Source: Linum tenue
Taxonomy: Eukaryota > Streptophyta > Magnoliopsida > Malpighiales > Linaceae
NCBI GenBank assembly: GCA_946122785.1
Contig: CAMGYJ010000005.1
Coordinates: 78,672,547 to 78,736,546 of the forward strand
DNA: 64,000 nt
Reading direction: 5' to 3'
The notes beneath the pieces are model-generated. The model ran no database searches, had not been told where the DNA came from, and saw only the letters and a list, made by a program, of their open reading frames with translations. A program made the position numbers and the translations under genes. This document shows, one piece after another, positions 46,996 to 57,707 of this stretch. Positions within the stretch are counted from its first letter, which is position 1, and every line of letters starts with the position of its first letter.

Positions 46996-48271
46996 AGTAA
47001 TCGCGGTAAATGTTTTTTTAATGCGGTGATGACCAATACTCCAATAGGGTGGGAGTGGGAGTAAAAAAAAAATTAACTGTTGGTTTGAGCGAGTGGTTAA
47101 TTGTTGGTTTAATTTTGATTTTTGGCCTCTTTTCACTGGGTTGATGTTTGGGATGAGCTGTAATTGGGCTTAACTGGCAGGAGGGCCCATGGATCTTTTG
47201 GTAGATGGAGGGGGAAAAGAGAAAAGAAGGAAATGTTAGTTTGTAGCTGGATTTGGTTGACATCACACCACCCAAGTCTCCTTGTTGGTTGGTTTTGGGT
47301 AGGGGAATTCTTTTGTTGTTATTTATTAAATCGGTAATTTTGTACAAGTTAATGGTTTAATGTATAGAAAAAATTGAGGAATCATTTTGTTAATAATCAT
47401 AAAAAAAACAGCTTCTGGCTGGAGCTTTTAGATAAGTACTTTTCAAAAAAAGCAGTTGAGTGTTTGGCTGTAAAACTATTAGAAGTGCTTTTTAATATGA
47501 GAGGTTGTGTAAAATGACTATAAAGGACTTATAATATAAAATATGAATAAAAATTTAAACAATAAAAAGTAGTCAACATGGATCTTGTTAGATTTCTTTT
47601 ATATTAAATAATATGATTTTATAATTTATTTTATTTTTAAAATGATATAAATAAAGAAAAATTATATTTTCTGAAATAAAATTAAAATATGATAAGGATA
47701 ATCTTGTATTTTCAAAACAACTTTTCACAGAAGGTCCAAATCGGAGTTTCTGTTTTTATGTTATACAAAAGCGTTTTTCAAAAGTCGAGCTTTTAGAGGT
47801 GTTTGGCCCTACTTCAGCTTTTGAAGTCGAAAAACACTTCTAAAAGCCGGGCCAAACATAAGGATTACAGGAATCGTACGTTGAAGAGAAAATGAATCTC
47901 CTTGATTGATCTCGTGATAAATTTAAGACGAAAGGTAACCACACGAAATTTACGAGGGTAAAAGTAATAAGAGGTGTAAAAAAGGGAAAAGATCACCAAA
48001 ACGCTGCGTATTGATTCCCCCTCGCTGCATTCCAGCCATCAACTAAAATTAGTCAAAACAAAAATTAGCCGGATCCCTTGGAGTAATAAAAGCAAGAAAG
48101 AACGGGACCACACCAACAGACGCGCGATTTCCTCCGCCGTATCGGCTGCCGCGAATTCTCATCTTTGTCAGATTATTTCACCGGAGACCCGATTGGAAAC
48201 CAGAGATTCGAATCCGGATTAAAATAAAAACGAAGTACCGAATCCTTCTCTGGTTTCCTTCAATCGCCACA
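46996..48271. other. Spacer between DUF1005 and acid phosphatase 1
   Basis: AT-rich. 47400-47860 has inverted GTTTGGC / GCCAAAC-type ends (GTGTTTGGCC near 47799 and GGGCCAAACAT near 47852) that may be a decayed MITE. The promoter of acid phosphatase 1 lies at the 3' end. No other gene is seen. Confidence 0.4.
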
Positions 48272-49315
48272 ATGGCCGCCATCGTAGTACGGATCTTTCT
48301 GATTTCAATCCTCTGCCTGATCGGCCTCGCCTCCGCCGCCCAATCAGTCATACGAATGCCCAGCGACCGAACGGCCGGCGAGACGGACAGTTTCTGCAAC
48401 AGCTGGAGGCTATCGGTGGAGACGAACAACGCGGGGTTGTGGTCGACGCCGGAGGGATGCCTGGGGTACCGAGTGGATTACTTCACGGGAGTCCAGTACG
48501 CTTCGGATTTGACGGTCGTGGCGTCGGATTCGATCGCGTTTGCCAGGAGCGTGACGCCCGCCGGGGACGGGAAGGACGGCTGGGTTTTCGACGTCGACGA
48601 GACTCTGCTCTCCAACCTACCGTTCTACGAGAAGTTCGGATACAGGTATCGTTTTCCAGCCGTTGGATTGGATTTTGCATTTTTGGGGAAGTCCCTGAAG
48701 TTATTTCATTTCCCCGTGAAGGTCCTCAAACTTTTTAGTTCTTGGATTTTCTTGCTAATAGAAATTTAGGGAAGAGATGGCATTCTTTTAGAAATGGGAA
48801 CGAGATTAACGTTGATATAATGATATTTGTTCGGTGACAGCGCCGAGTCGTTCAACGAGGAATTGTGGAACGAGTGGGTGAATTCGACGGCGGCAGAAGC
48901 ACTGCCGGAGAGCCTGGGGTTGTACAGGGAGCTGAAAGAGCTAGGGTTCACAGTGTTCATCCTGACAGGACGTGACGAATTCCAGAGGAATGCAACCACA
49001 GCCAACCTCCTGGCCGCAGGTTTCAGGGATTGGGAAAAGCTAATCCTGAGGTGAGTCATCAATCAATCAAATGCGAATTTGAATGTGTACGTGCCCCTGG
49101 GATGACGAACAATCAACGATATTCGCGTCGAATGCAGGGGGAAATCCGATCGAGGGAAGCGAGCAGTGGTGTACAAATCGGAGAAGAGGCAAGAGCTGGT
49201 GGATCAAGGGTACAGGATTCATGGCAACTCTGGCGATCAATGGAGTGATTTGTTAGGCTACGCCATGGCGGTGAGGTCCTTCAAGTACCCTAATCCATTG
49301 TACTACATTGCCTAG
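48272..49315 (+). CDS. HAD-type acid phosphatase, class IIIB (plant VSP/acid phosphatase family), copy 1
   Basis: Secreted or vacuolar phosphomonoesterase of the HAD IIIB family. Three exons, 48272-48645, 48841-49050 and 49138-49315, give 253 aa, a usual length. The N-terminal signal peptide is hydrophobic (VVRIFLISILCLIGLASA). Family motifs: CNSWRLSVETNN; the catalytic loop FDVDETLLSNLPFY with nucleophile and acid Asp; FILTGRDEFQRNAT (conserved Thr); VVYKSEKRQELV (conserved Lys); and GNSGDQWSDLLG with the metal-binding Asp pair. All HAD residues are present, so it should be active, unlike Arabidopsis VSP proteins that lost the nucleophile. It shares all intron positions and phases with the gene at 55790, so the two are paralogues. 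Confidence 0.93.
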
Positions 49316-50015
49316 TTCCTCTGCTGCATAATGTAGCATAACATCCAACGACGGAATGGCGGCGGCCTGATCTGCAGCCTCTCGTCATTCCTTTTTTTTT
49401 TGTTTTTTTATTTTATGTATTAGGGTTCGTAGCAGGAAATCCTTTACAGAAGTTAGCACAGATTTGATATTTTTTTGGTCTTGACCTTCTGTAGTGGTAA
49501 ATATTGTAATCTGAGCGGCCTTTTGTGTTCTTCTATCAAAATGTACTGTACATAGTGGTTTTATTACATCATTATAACTTGACTTATTGTGTAAAATTAA
49601 CAGTTTTTTTAGACGTTTCATCAACTTAGCTTTACTATGCAAGTGGCTGATCGAGTCTCCATGGATGCATATTATGCAAGAGGCGAAGGTGTTCTGGTCT
49701 TCTCAAGGTATATCTGCTCAATAAATGAATTTTTTTTCCCATGAACAATATTGTTTCATTTTCTCCATCCATGTGAATCAAGATTGATCTTAGATTAGTT
49801 CAAGTCCCCTCCAACTGATGAGCCATGGTTGGTTGATTTCTTACATACGTGACCCTCAATTTGATAACAACTATATAATGAACCAACATTGGCTGACAAA
49901 TTTCATGCATGAACAACTATTGGATTGCGCTACACCCTTCAAATTCCACGAGCAAAAATTAGTTTGATGTTTTAGTATACATATTGAAATATCCAAGATT
50001 GGTTCAATCTATAAA
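49316..50015. other. Spacer after acid phosphatase 1
   Basis: 3' region of acid phosphatase 1, then AT-rich DNA. I see no gene. Confidence 0.4.
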
Positions 50016-50279
50016 GGTCGTTTGGATGGATCAATATAGAAATGAGTCAATTTGATCAATTGTCTCGTTTTATAAACGAAGCAATTAATACAAGTCAATT
50101 CGACTTACCTGCCCCATCCCAGGTAATTGAAATTGACTCAAAACGGATCAATTCAAAATACCTCAGGCAGATTGATTCATCCAAATTTTTTGCTGGCAAA
50201 CGAGGCAATTTGGTACAATTGTCTCAAAACGAGACAATTGTGTCAAATTGATCTGTTACAATTCCTCATCCAAACGACC
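50016..50279. mobile_element. 264-bp MITE
   Basis: Perfect 13-bp terminal inverted repeats GGTCGTTTGGATG and CATCCAAACGACC. The interior is rich in CAATTTGA/CAATTGTCTC motifs that can also pair. No clear target duplication is seen. Confidence 0.8.
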
Positions 50280-50509
50280 CCTCGCAAACTAAGATTGGTA
50301 CATCACCTTTTATTTGTCGAAATACATGTATCACCAACAGGTTTGTTCGCTTGCAAAGGATTCCTGAGAGCCACAATAAGAAATGTGATTGTTGTCGCAA
50401 AATTTGCTTCGTTCAATAATCGCAAACAAGAGGAAAACCAATGAACCCTAATTTTTTCTTAATTCATGAAATGTCCACATAAATACCCTACTCACTAGCT
50501 AGCTAGTGT

Positions 50510-51075
50510 CGATTACCCTAGGCGACCTTTGTAAACTCTGAATCACCTTTGGTCACTTCGACCACCCCCGGGGTCTATTGAGGGTCACCACGGGTCACTA
50601 CAACCATCACTGGGTTGATCACCTCGGGTCAACTTCGGTCACCATCCCCAAGGTCAATCCCCCCGGGTCACCATGGGTCACTCCGGCCACCCTCGAGGTC
50701 AATCCCCCTAGGTTACCATGGGTCACTCCGCCCATCACCTCGTCGATCACCCCCAGGTCATCTTGGGTGACTCCAGTCACCCTAGGACCAACCACCCCAA
50801 GTCACATTGGGCACACTTGGGGTCACCCCGACCAACCTTTGATTCAATCACCTAGATCACCCATGGACATTTCTGGGGTCACTCCAGCCAACGCAAGGAT
50901 CAATCACCCAGGTCACTTCGACCACCACCAGGGTCGATCATCCTAGGTCACCTTGGGTCACTCTGACCAACCCTGAAATCAATTACCTTAATTCACCTTG
51001 AGCACTCCTGGGATCATCCGGCCAACCCCATGGTCAATCACCTTGAGTCACCTTGGTCACCCCTAGGGTCATCTC
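50510..51075. repeat. Degenerate tandem repeat rich in GGTCACT/GGTCAATC motifs
   Basis: About 570 bp built from diverged units of the type GGTCACCTTGGGTCACTC followed by CCGACCACCC and GGTCAATCACC. It is locally GC-rich within AT-rich surroundings. The open frame 50578-50946 is just a translation of the repeat (PPGSPWVTP, PRLPWVTP and similar). Confidence 0.85.
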
Positions 51076-51675
51076 GTTCAAATATGAGGTCATTAATCTA
51101 AGGTCAAGGAGAGATGATAACTCCATGAGATGTGGTGTATGGATCTTTGGAGAGAGAGGGCATCGTCGGTCAAAGACTTCTCTGATTTAAGATAGAGAGA
51201 CCAGTGCAGAAGAGAGCTTACAAGGAAAGAGAGATAGAGAGAGAGAGAGGAGCGCGAAGGTGGGAGGGGTAGGGGGCGAAATACAAAAGATAGTAGAAGG
51301 TTGGGGAGATCATATTAATGAAGCTTCATCTCTTCTGTTGAAACTTTAGCAAAAGCCCCAAATCGCTCTCGTGGGTTCTATCTATAGAGATTGGTTAAGT
51401 AGTTTAAGTCGTTCACTTTATCCTCTTCCTCGTTGTTGATATTACTTGAAACTGATTAGCTGTCATCGGCTGGAAGTCACAGGGGTCACATCGACATGTC
51501 TTGAACAAAGCCTTAAATACACCTAGTGCTTCAAATATCCATCTAACCTAAGTGTATGCACCACAAACCGAATGTGAGAAGAGTACATGTCTCGAGTCTC
51601 ATAGCGTAGTGAGTAGGTAGTTTGATGTACATTATTGTCTTCACTTGACCCGATCTTGCACATGTTGTTAGTGTA

Positions 51676-52205
51676 GGTTCATGGTGCAACCTGAGGAAAA
51701 ATATTGGCAGGATGTGAAGAGGAATTTTCTGGTACCTAAAGGGTACATCTGATATGGAGACAAGTTTTGAAAGTGATATAGAGTGCTTAATGATTGGCTA
51801 TTCAGATTCTGATTATGCTGGAGATGTTGACACAAGGATATCTATGACTGGTTGTGTATTCAACCTTGGAGGTTTTATGGTTAGCTGCAAGGCAACTCTG
51901 CATTCGACGGTTACTTTGTCTACTAATAAGCCGTAGTATATGATATTGACAGAAGCTGCCAAGGAGGGAATATGGTTGAATGAGCTGGTTAGTGATATGG
52001 GTATATGTCATGATTTGACAGTGGTTTATTGTGACAATTTGAGTGCAATATGCTTGGCCAAGGACTAAGCACATGGATGTAAGATATCATTTCTTGATAA
52101 TAGAGAAGAGGATTAAGGTGAAGAAAGTGGGCATGCCAACAATATTGCTGATATGTTCACGAAATCGGTTCCACATGGCAAGTTCTAACTTCTGCTTGAA
52201 CTTAG
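51676..52205 (+). pseudogene. Ty1/copia retrotransposon remnant (RNase H end)
   Basis: Decayed C-terminal part of a copia polyprotein: FMVQPEEKYWQDVK, then DSDYAGDVDTRISMTGCVFN, then (after an in-frame stop) YMILTEAAKEGIWLNELVSD, and in other frames RTKHMDVRYHF and NIADMFTKSVPHGK. These are the hallmarks of the copia RNase H and its tail. Several stops and frame changes are present. No LTR or primer-binding site was identified. Confidence 0.85.
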
Positions 52206-52610
52206 TGAATGTTCTGAGCTGTTGAGGCCGTCGGGGCATTGAGGTAGGGGAGAGAGGATATGAGTACATCTGAGATTTGGAGTGAGGATTCAAGTTAAGA
52301 CGGAGATTTGTTGATATGACTTAAATCAGATTATCTGCCAAATTGGATTAAGGTTAACCTGTTTGGAGAAGTACTATAAATACTTCTCAATCCCTCCGTA
52401 ATCTTCTTAAAGATAATGAAACTGGTTCTCTTATTCTCGTAGGCTAACTAACAAACATTGTGTTAGTGAACCACGTAACTATATTTATTCTTTACTTTTT
52501 TTACATTGTCAACAATTATCCCGATTGATTTTAGACACTCGTCAGTTTTCAAGCTCAACTATTTCAACCTTTGAAATCGACTTCAACCTATATGGCAAAC
52601 TCAGGACCAA

Positions 52611-53070
52611 TAGTGATGGCAATGGGCGGGGCGGGTACCTCAATACCCATGCCCGCCCCCATGTTACTACGGGTCAGGGCGGGTAAAACCCGCTCGGGTA
52701 CGGGGCGGGGCGACCCACTCTTACATGTTATTCAAAAAAAATACACGCAAATTTTACTTTTCACGATAAAGTAAAGGAAAAAACACTTTATAAATGAAAA
52801 ATGGTGATAATAGAATGGATAATTGAGTCCAACAAGTTGAAAGATCGACTCTAACTAGTTGAAGAAAAATCAAAATATGAGAAATATGTATAGATACGAT
52901 AAGAAATTGAGATAAAATGATTAAAAAATAAGGCGAGGCGAGGCAGGACAGGTCGGAAGTAGATACCCATGCCCCACCCCACACTAAAACAGGTCGGGTA
53001 TACTCGCCCGATCGCGGATCATGTCGAGTATTACCCGTGGCCGCGGGACCGTTTGAAATTGCCATCACTA
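52611..53070. mobile_element. hAT-like non-autonomous element
   Basis: The inverted ends TAGTGATGGCAAT and ATTGCCATCACTA are perfectly complementary and flanked by similar short sequences (GGACCAA and GAACCAA), a possible imperfect 7-8-bp target duplication. GC-rich GGGCGGGGCGGGTA arms lie just inside. No transposase is encoded. Confidence 0.7.
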
Positions 53071-53269
53071 GAACCAATGGACCATGTGAGTGTATTACAA
53101 AGATGGTTGTTACACCGTAACCATATTGGAATTTGGTTGCTCTTCAAAAGTGATATGGTAGGTAAGAAAAAGTTCAATAAAAGACGAAATGTCATCTGAA
53201 GCCAAGAAAAGAGTGGGGACCTACTACAGTGGTGCAGTGGCTAAACGGGGAGCTACTATGGTTGTTAGG

Positions 53270-54538
53270 GGGTTAATTGCACGGGATACCACTAAGTATT
53301 GATTTTGTTGCACATTAACCATTTAAATTTTTTTAGTTGTAACTAAACCACATAAATCAACTTCCGGTTGTACCGTTATATTTTCCATTCATAAACTTAA
53401 CAGTAAGTATTAAATTGAAATTTTCCGCCTCAATTTGCACTATGTATAATTACCCTATGCCTCCCTATGTTTTTTCCCCTTCAATATTTATAATTGTTAC
53501 AGTTTTTACTTTCAAGATTAATTGAATTGAACTTTGGTTTCCTTGCAAGCAATTAAATTTTCTAGACGTAAAAAAGGAAGTGAAATGTAATCTCGATTCG
53601 ATTATTCTAGGTTTATGATATGTTTTGCGTTGTTGGTGCTTTATTTATACAAACTCAAACGAAGTAAATAGAAGTTACATAAAAAAAAAAAAAGAAATTG
53701 TTTTTTCCTTTACGATTATCATATTAATCATGTAGTGATAGTTCTAACAATTTTCAAATTTGCGTCTCAATTAAACTAATATTTTGTTGTTGGTTTATTT
53801 TTAAAAATTTCATTTTTACATAGCCTCCAACTCTCATTTGGCTGCAGATGTTGTATCAGTACTAGCTAGCAGTCTGACCAAATTGAATTGTAGAAGAAAA
53901 AAGTACAGACAAGCATGTGACATGGAAAAAACCCTATAGTTACCATGGTTAAATAGATAGAAAGCATGTCACATGACCATGTCAAATATCATAATTAGAA
54001 TTGATTATATCTCACTTTCTAAGTCTAAAAAAACTATATTTACCATGATTAAATTGATTGTAGAAAGACACCAACAACGCAAAACATATAATAAACCCAA
54101 AAAAGTCGAATCGAGATTGCATTTCACTTCCTAAGTCTAGAAAATTTAATTGCTTGTAAGGAAGCCAAAGTTCAAATTTGAGGCATAGTGCAAAACATAT
54201 CACAAAAACAGAGGGAGACATATTGCAAATTGAGGCGGAAATTTTCAATTTAATACCTACCATTGAGTTGCACACAAATTTGTTTATCCATGATAGTTTA
54301 AAAACGGTAACAATTATAAATATTGAATGGAGAAAAATAGAGGGAGGCATAGGGTAATTATACATAGTGCAAATTGAGCTGGAAAATTCCAATTTAATAC
54401 CTACCGTTAAGTTTAAGGATGGAAAATATAATGGTGCAATCGGAAGTTGATTTATGTGGTTTAGTTGCAACTACAAAAATTTAAGTGGTTAGTGTGCAAC
54501 AAAGTCAATATTTAGGTGGTATCCAGTGCAATTAACCA
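53270..54538. mobile_element. Long-TIR MULE derivative with 9-bp target duplication
   Basis: Terminal inverted arms start GGGTTAATTGCAC on the left and TGGTTAATTGCAC read inwards on the right, and continue for several hundred bases (roughly 53270-53660 against 54060-54538). The matches include CCACATAAATCAACTTCC and TGCACTATGTATAATTACCC with their complements. The 9-bp sequence GTTGTTAGG flanks it at 53261-53269 and 54539-54547, the size expected for Mutator superfamily insertions. There is no coding capacity, and part of the right arm is internally duplicated (54180-54260 against 54340-54400). Confidence 0.88.
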
Positions 54539-54547
54539 GTTGTTAGG

Positions 54548-55789
54548 TATGGCTCAGGCTATTTGTAAACCTAGAGGTATCCTTCCTTCTTATCGCCCAA
54601 AGTTCAGTTCCCTCTTCCTCTTTCAATGTTTTCCTTCTTTCACCAAAAGCCCATTTAATCACAACTTTGCACCATTAAATGCCACCGTAAGTACATTCGA
54701 ACAGCTATATATGAATCACAAAATAGTGTAAACACATGCTCAACTACAATAACGAAAACATTGATATCGTAACCAAATCTCACTGGCGTGGAAGTGATAA
54801 CTAAGAAACTATCGTAAGAAAGTAGAACCAACTATTGTCAATAACTTGAGTTGTTGGGAGGTTTATGTATGACACTTGACCACCTTCTTATATGCTCAGT
54901 CAAATGAAATCCAACTTTTGGGGCTTGAAGTTTGCGCATGTATGCCATACCATGTGCTTTAATGGCAACAGTTAATATTGGGGGTCGTAAGAACTTGAAC
55001 AAGTGACATCAAGGACAAACTAGCTCTGACACGATATCATAAACCAACTGATGTTGTTGGGAGATGTCCATATATGGTATTTAACCACTTCGTTACACAT
55101 CCCGCCTCAAATGAAGCCAAATCATGGGCTTTGCACCCACCAGACCATGTGCTTTAATGACGGTTGATATTGGAATTGTGAGCACTTGAATACGTGACCT
55201 CAAAACTAACCAACTCTAATACCGTGTCATTCACCTGTCAATTTGGAAGAGGTACATATATGATATTTAACCACTTCCTTAAAATGCAATTAGATTTTTT
55301 GTATCATAAACTATTGAATCTTGATCACAAACCCCTATGGATAGATCACTTGACTAGAAATTGTTGGTTGGTTAAACTAGTGAAGGGTGACTTTGTGTGC
55401 ACGATTAAGACTGAGTGACGACCTTCATCAATTTCAATTTCGTAATGTATGTAATCAATAAATGGATTAATCAATCACAAACCCTATAGGCAAATTACCT
55501 TTCGAGGGTGATCCGTTTAATTTAATGTTGATCCAAACCCCTGTAGAAATATGAACTGACTAGATTAGTTTTTTATATGTAAACGAGTTGAGTGTTGTAC
55601 GAATGGTTTTCCTGAATCGAATGTGAAGCTAATAATGAGCGTTTTTGGCTCATTGTATGTGGCTGCTATAAAGACAGGAAGAAGAAGCGAAGCAAATCCA
55701 GATCCATTCAATCATTCGTCCACTGATAGAAAGAAAAAGAAAAAAAAAAAAATCGTTTCATCCCTTACGCCCGCCGTTTCAAAATCTCA
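54548..55789. other. Spacer with about 190-200-bp tandem repeats
   Basis: Between 54850 and 55290 a unit beginning TTGTTGGGAG is repeated about 2.5 times (54851, 55054, and a diverged start near 55242). Each contains ATTTAACCACTT and CATGTGCTTTAATG, then a CTCTGACACGATATCAT-type block common in plant repeats. The promoter of acid phosphatase 2 lies at the end. Confidence 0.7.
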
Positions 55790-57235
55790 ATGTCGATCCA
55801 GCACTCGCCGATCCCGGCGACATTGATTCTCCTCCTCCTACTCGTACTGGGCCCTGCCTCCGCCTTCCGGCCACTAATCCGAATCCCTAGCGACCGCCGT
55901 CACGGCGACGACCAGCTCTACTGCAACAGCTGGAGGCTGTCAGTGGAAGCCAACAACTCCGTCGCGTGGACCGAACCGCCGAAGCGGTGCGCCGACTACG
56001 TCGTCAAGTACTTCGAGGGGGAGCAGTACAGCTCGGACCTGGAGGTGTACGCTTCCGAGGCGGCGGCGTACGCCCGCACCGTGCCGGGCGCCGGAGACGG
56101 GAAGGACGCTTGGGTGTTCGACGTCGACGAGACCCTGCTCTCCAATCTGCCTTACTACGGCATCCACGGTCTCAGGTAAAATTTGATTAGTTAGTTAGTT
56201 CAACACTCAATGTAGCTCCATACTTTCACATACCCATGTTTGATTGTTGAATTGGAAAAATTTCATGGTTTAATGGTTGATTATTATTATTAAAACGGAT
56301 AATAAAACATATATAACATACTAGTTTAGTTTAGGACTCAATAACTCCAAATTCATATAATTCCAACACCAAAACTCGTCTGATGGACCATTCAAACTGT
56401 CTCACAAAAGAAATTTTATAAAAAGTTTATCGAAATTCAAATTAGCAATTAGGAGGGTAATAGAGAGGTAGAAAATGAAGAATAAGTACAATTAGTAACC
56501 GTAACGAGTGAACAAATCAAATTGAGATGGTTCATTTGGTTGATTGATTCGATATCCAACCATAAAAAACTGTTTGGTTCACTTCTTACCATCCAATCAC
56601 ATAAATTGAACCGCCACAATTGTAATTAGCTTGACGATTCTACTTGATATAACCGTTCACCGGTCCGGTTCTTGTAACAAATCATATATATATATATTTA
56701 TATCCACACCCATGGGTTGTGGTTTTTGTTGAACGTTTCTTTTGGTGTGGCTGGTCGCCGGAACTAGTGCGAAACGGTCGGTCCATGAACAGTCTTGGAA
56801 CGATTGGGTGGACCAAGCCGCATGCCCAGTCTTACCGGCCAGCTTGGAACTATACAAGGAGCTGAAAAGCCTGGGATTCACCATCTTCATTCTCACCGGC
56901 CGGCTCGAAGCACAGAGGAATGCTTCTGCCGTGAATCTCCTCGCTCAAGGTTACAGTGCCTGGGAGAAGTTCTTCTTGAGGTAATCAATTTTCGCCTTCA
57001 TTTTCCTTAAAACTTTTATGACAATTTAACGATGCCAATGTGTCTGGTGGATGCCAGGGAGGTGGAAGATGAAGAGAAGCCGGCGAGCCAGTACAAATCG
57101 GAGAAGAGGCAGGGGCTGGTGGACGGAGGTTATAGGATCCATGGGAGCTGTGGAGATCAATGGAGTGACTTGCAAGGCTATGCTGTGGCTGCTAGGTCTT
57201 TCAAAATCTCCAACCCTCTCTACTTCATCCCTTGA
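55790..57235 (+). CDS. HAD-type acid phosphatase, class IIIB, copy 2
   Basis: Three exons, 55790-56175, 56768-56980 and 57058-57235, give 258 aa. The signal peptide is ATLILLLLLVLGPASA. Motifs: IRIPSDRRHGDDQLYCNSWR, WVFDVDETLLSNLPYYG (both catalytic Asp), FILTGRLEAQRNAS, QYKSEKRQGLV and GSCGDQWSDLQG. The last exon is exactly as long as in copy 1 (178 bp), and the exon 1/2 junctions share phase. The first exon is much more GC-rich than its surroundings. The spacing of about 6.5 kb to copy 1, filled with transposon debris, suggests a tandem duplication later invaded by repeats. Confidence 0.93.
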
Positions 57236-57707
57236 TTCTTAGTTCCATCCACAACATGCTAGGATGGATTTCAGTTAACTTGATTGATTGTCTTTCGGAT
57301 CATGTCGTCGCGAGTTTGATTGTCATCTCTAATTACATCCCCTAGTCCTAGGATTTCAGTTAACGTGTCAGACTTGTAGTATTCCTTTCTTCTGAATAAG
57401 TTATCTATTGCTGTAAGATTCCTGCTATGCAAGACTATGAACTGGGTTTGTAACCGAAAACAAAATGAAATATTATGCTAAAAGTGGCTTGGTTGGATTA
57501 AAAACAACAGAATTCCAAGTTGCAGGTTAACCATGCTACAGGTTACCGAATCAAAACAAAAAAAGCAGAAGCAGAGAATATTGCAGCCTACATCACTTAC
57601 CAAATATCCCCAAATCCGCTACAGGGCAAACTCGGTGGCCGTTTTAAAAGACACAGAACGAACGAGCGAGCGAGAGAAGAGAATAACTCTCCACCCAGAC
57701 TGAAGAA
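57236..57707. other. Spacer between convergent acid phosphatase 2 and SCL30A-like gene
   Basis: 3' regions of the two convergent genes. I see nothing else. Confidence 0.5.
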
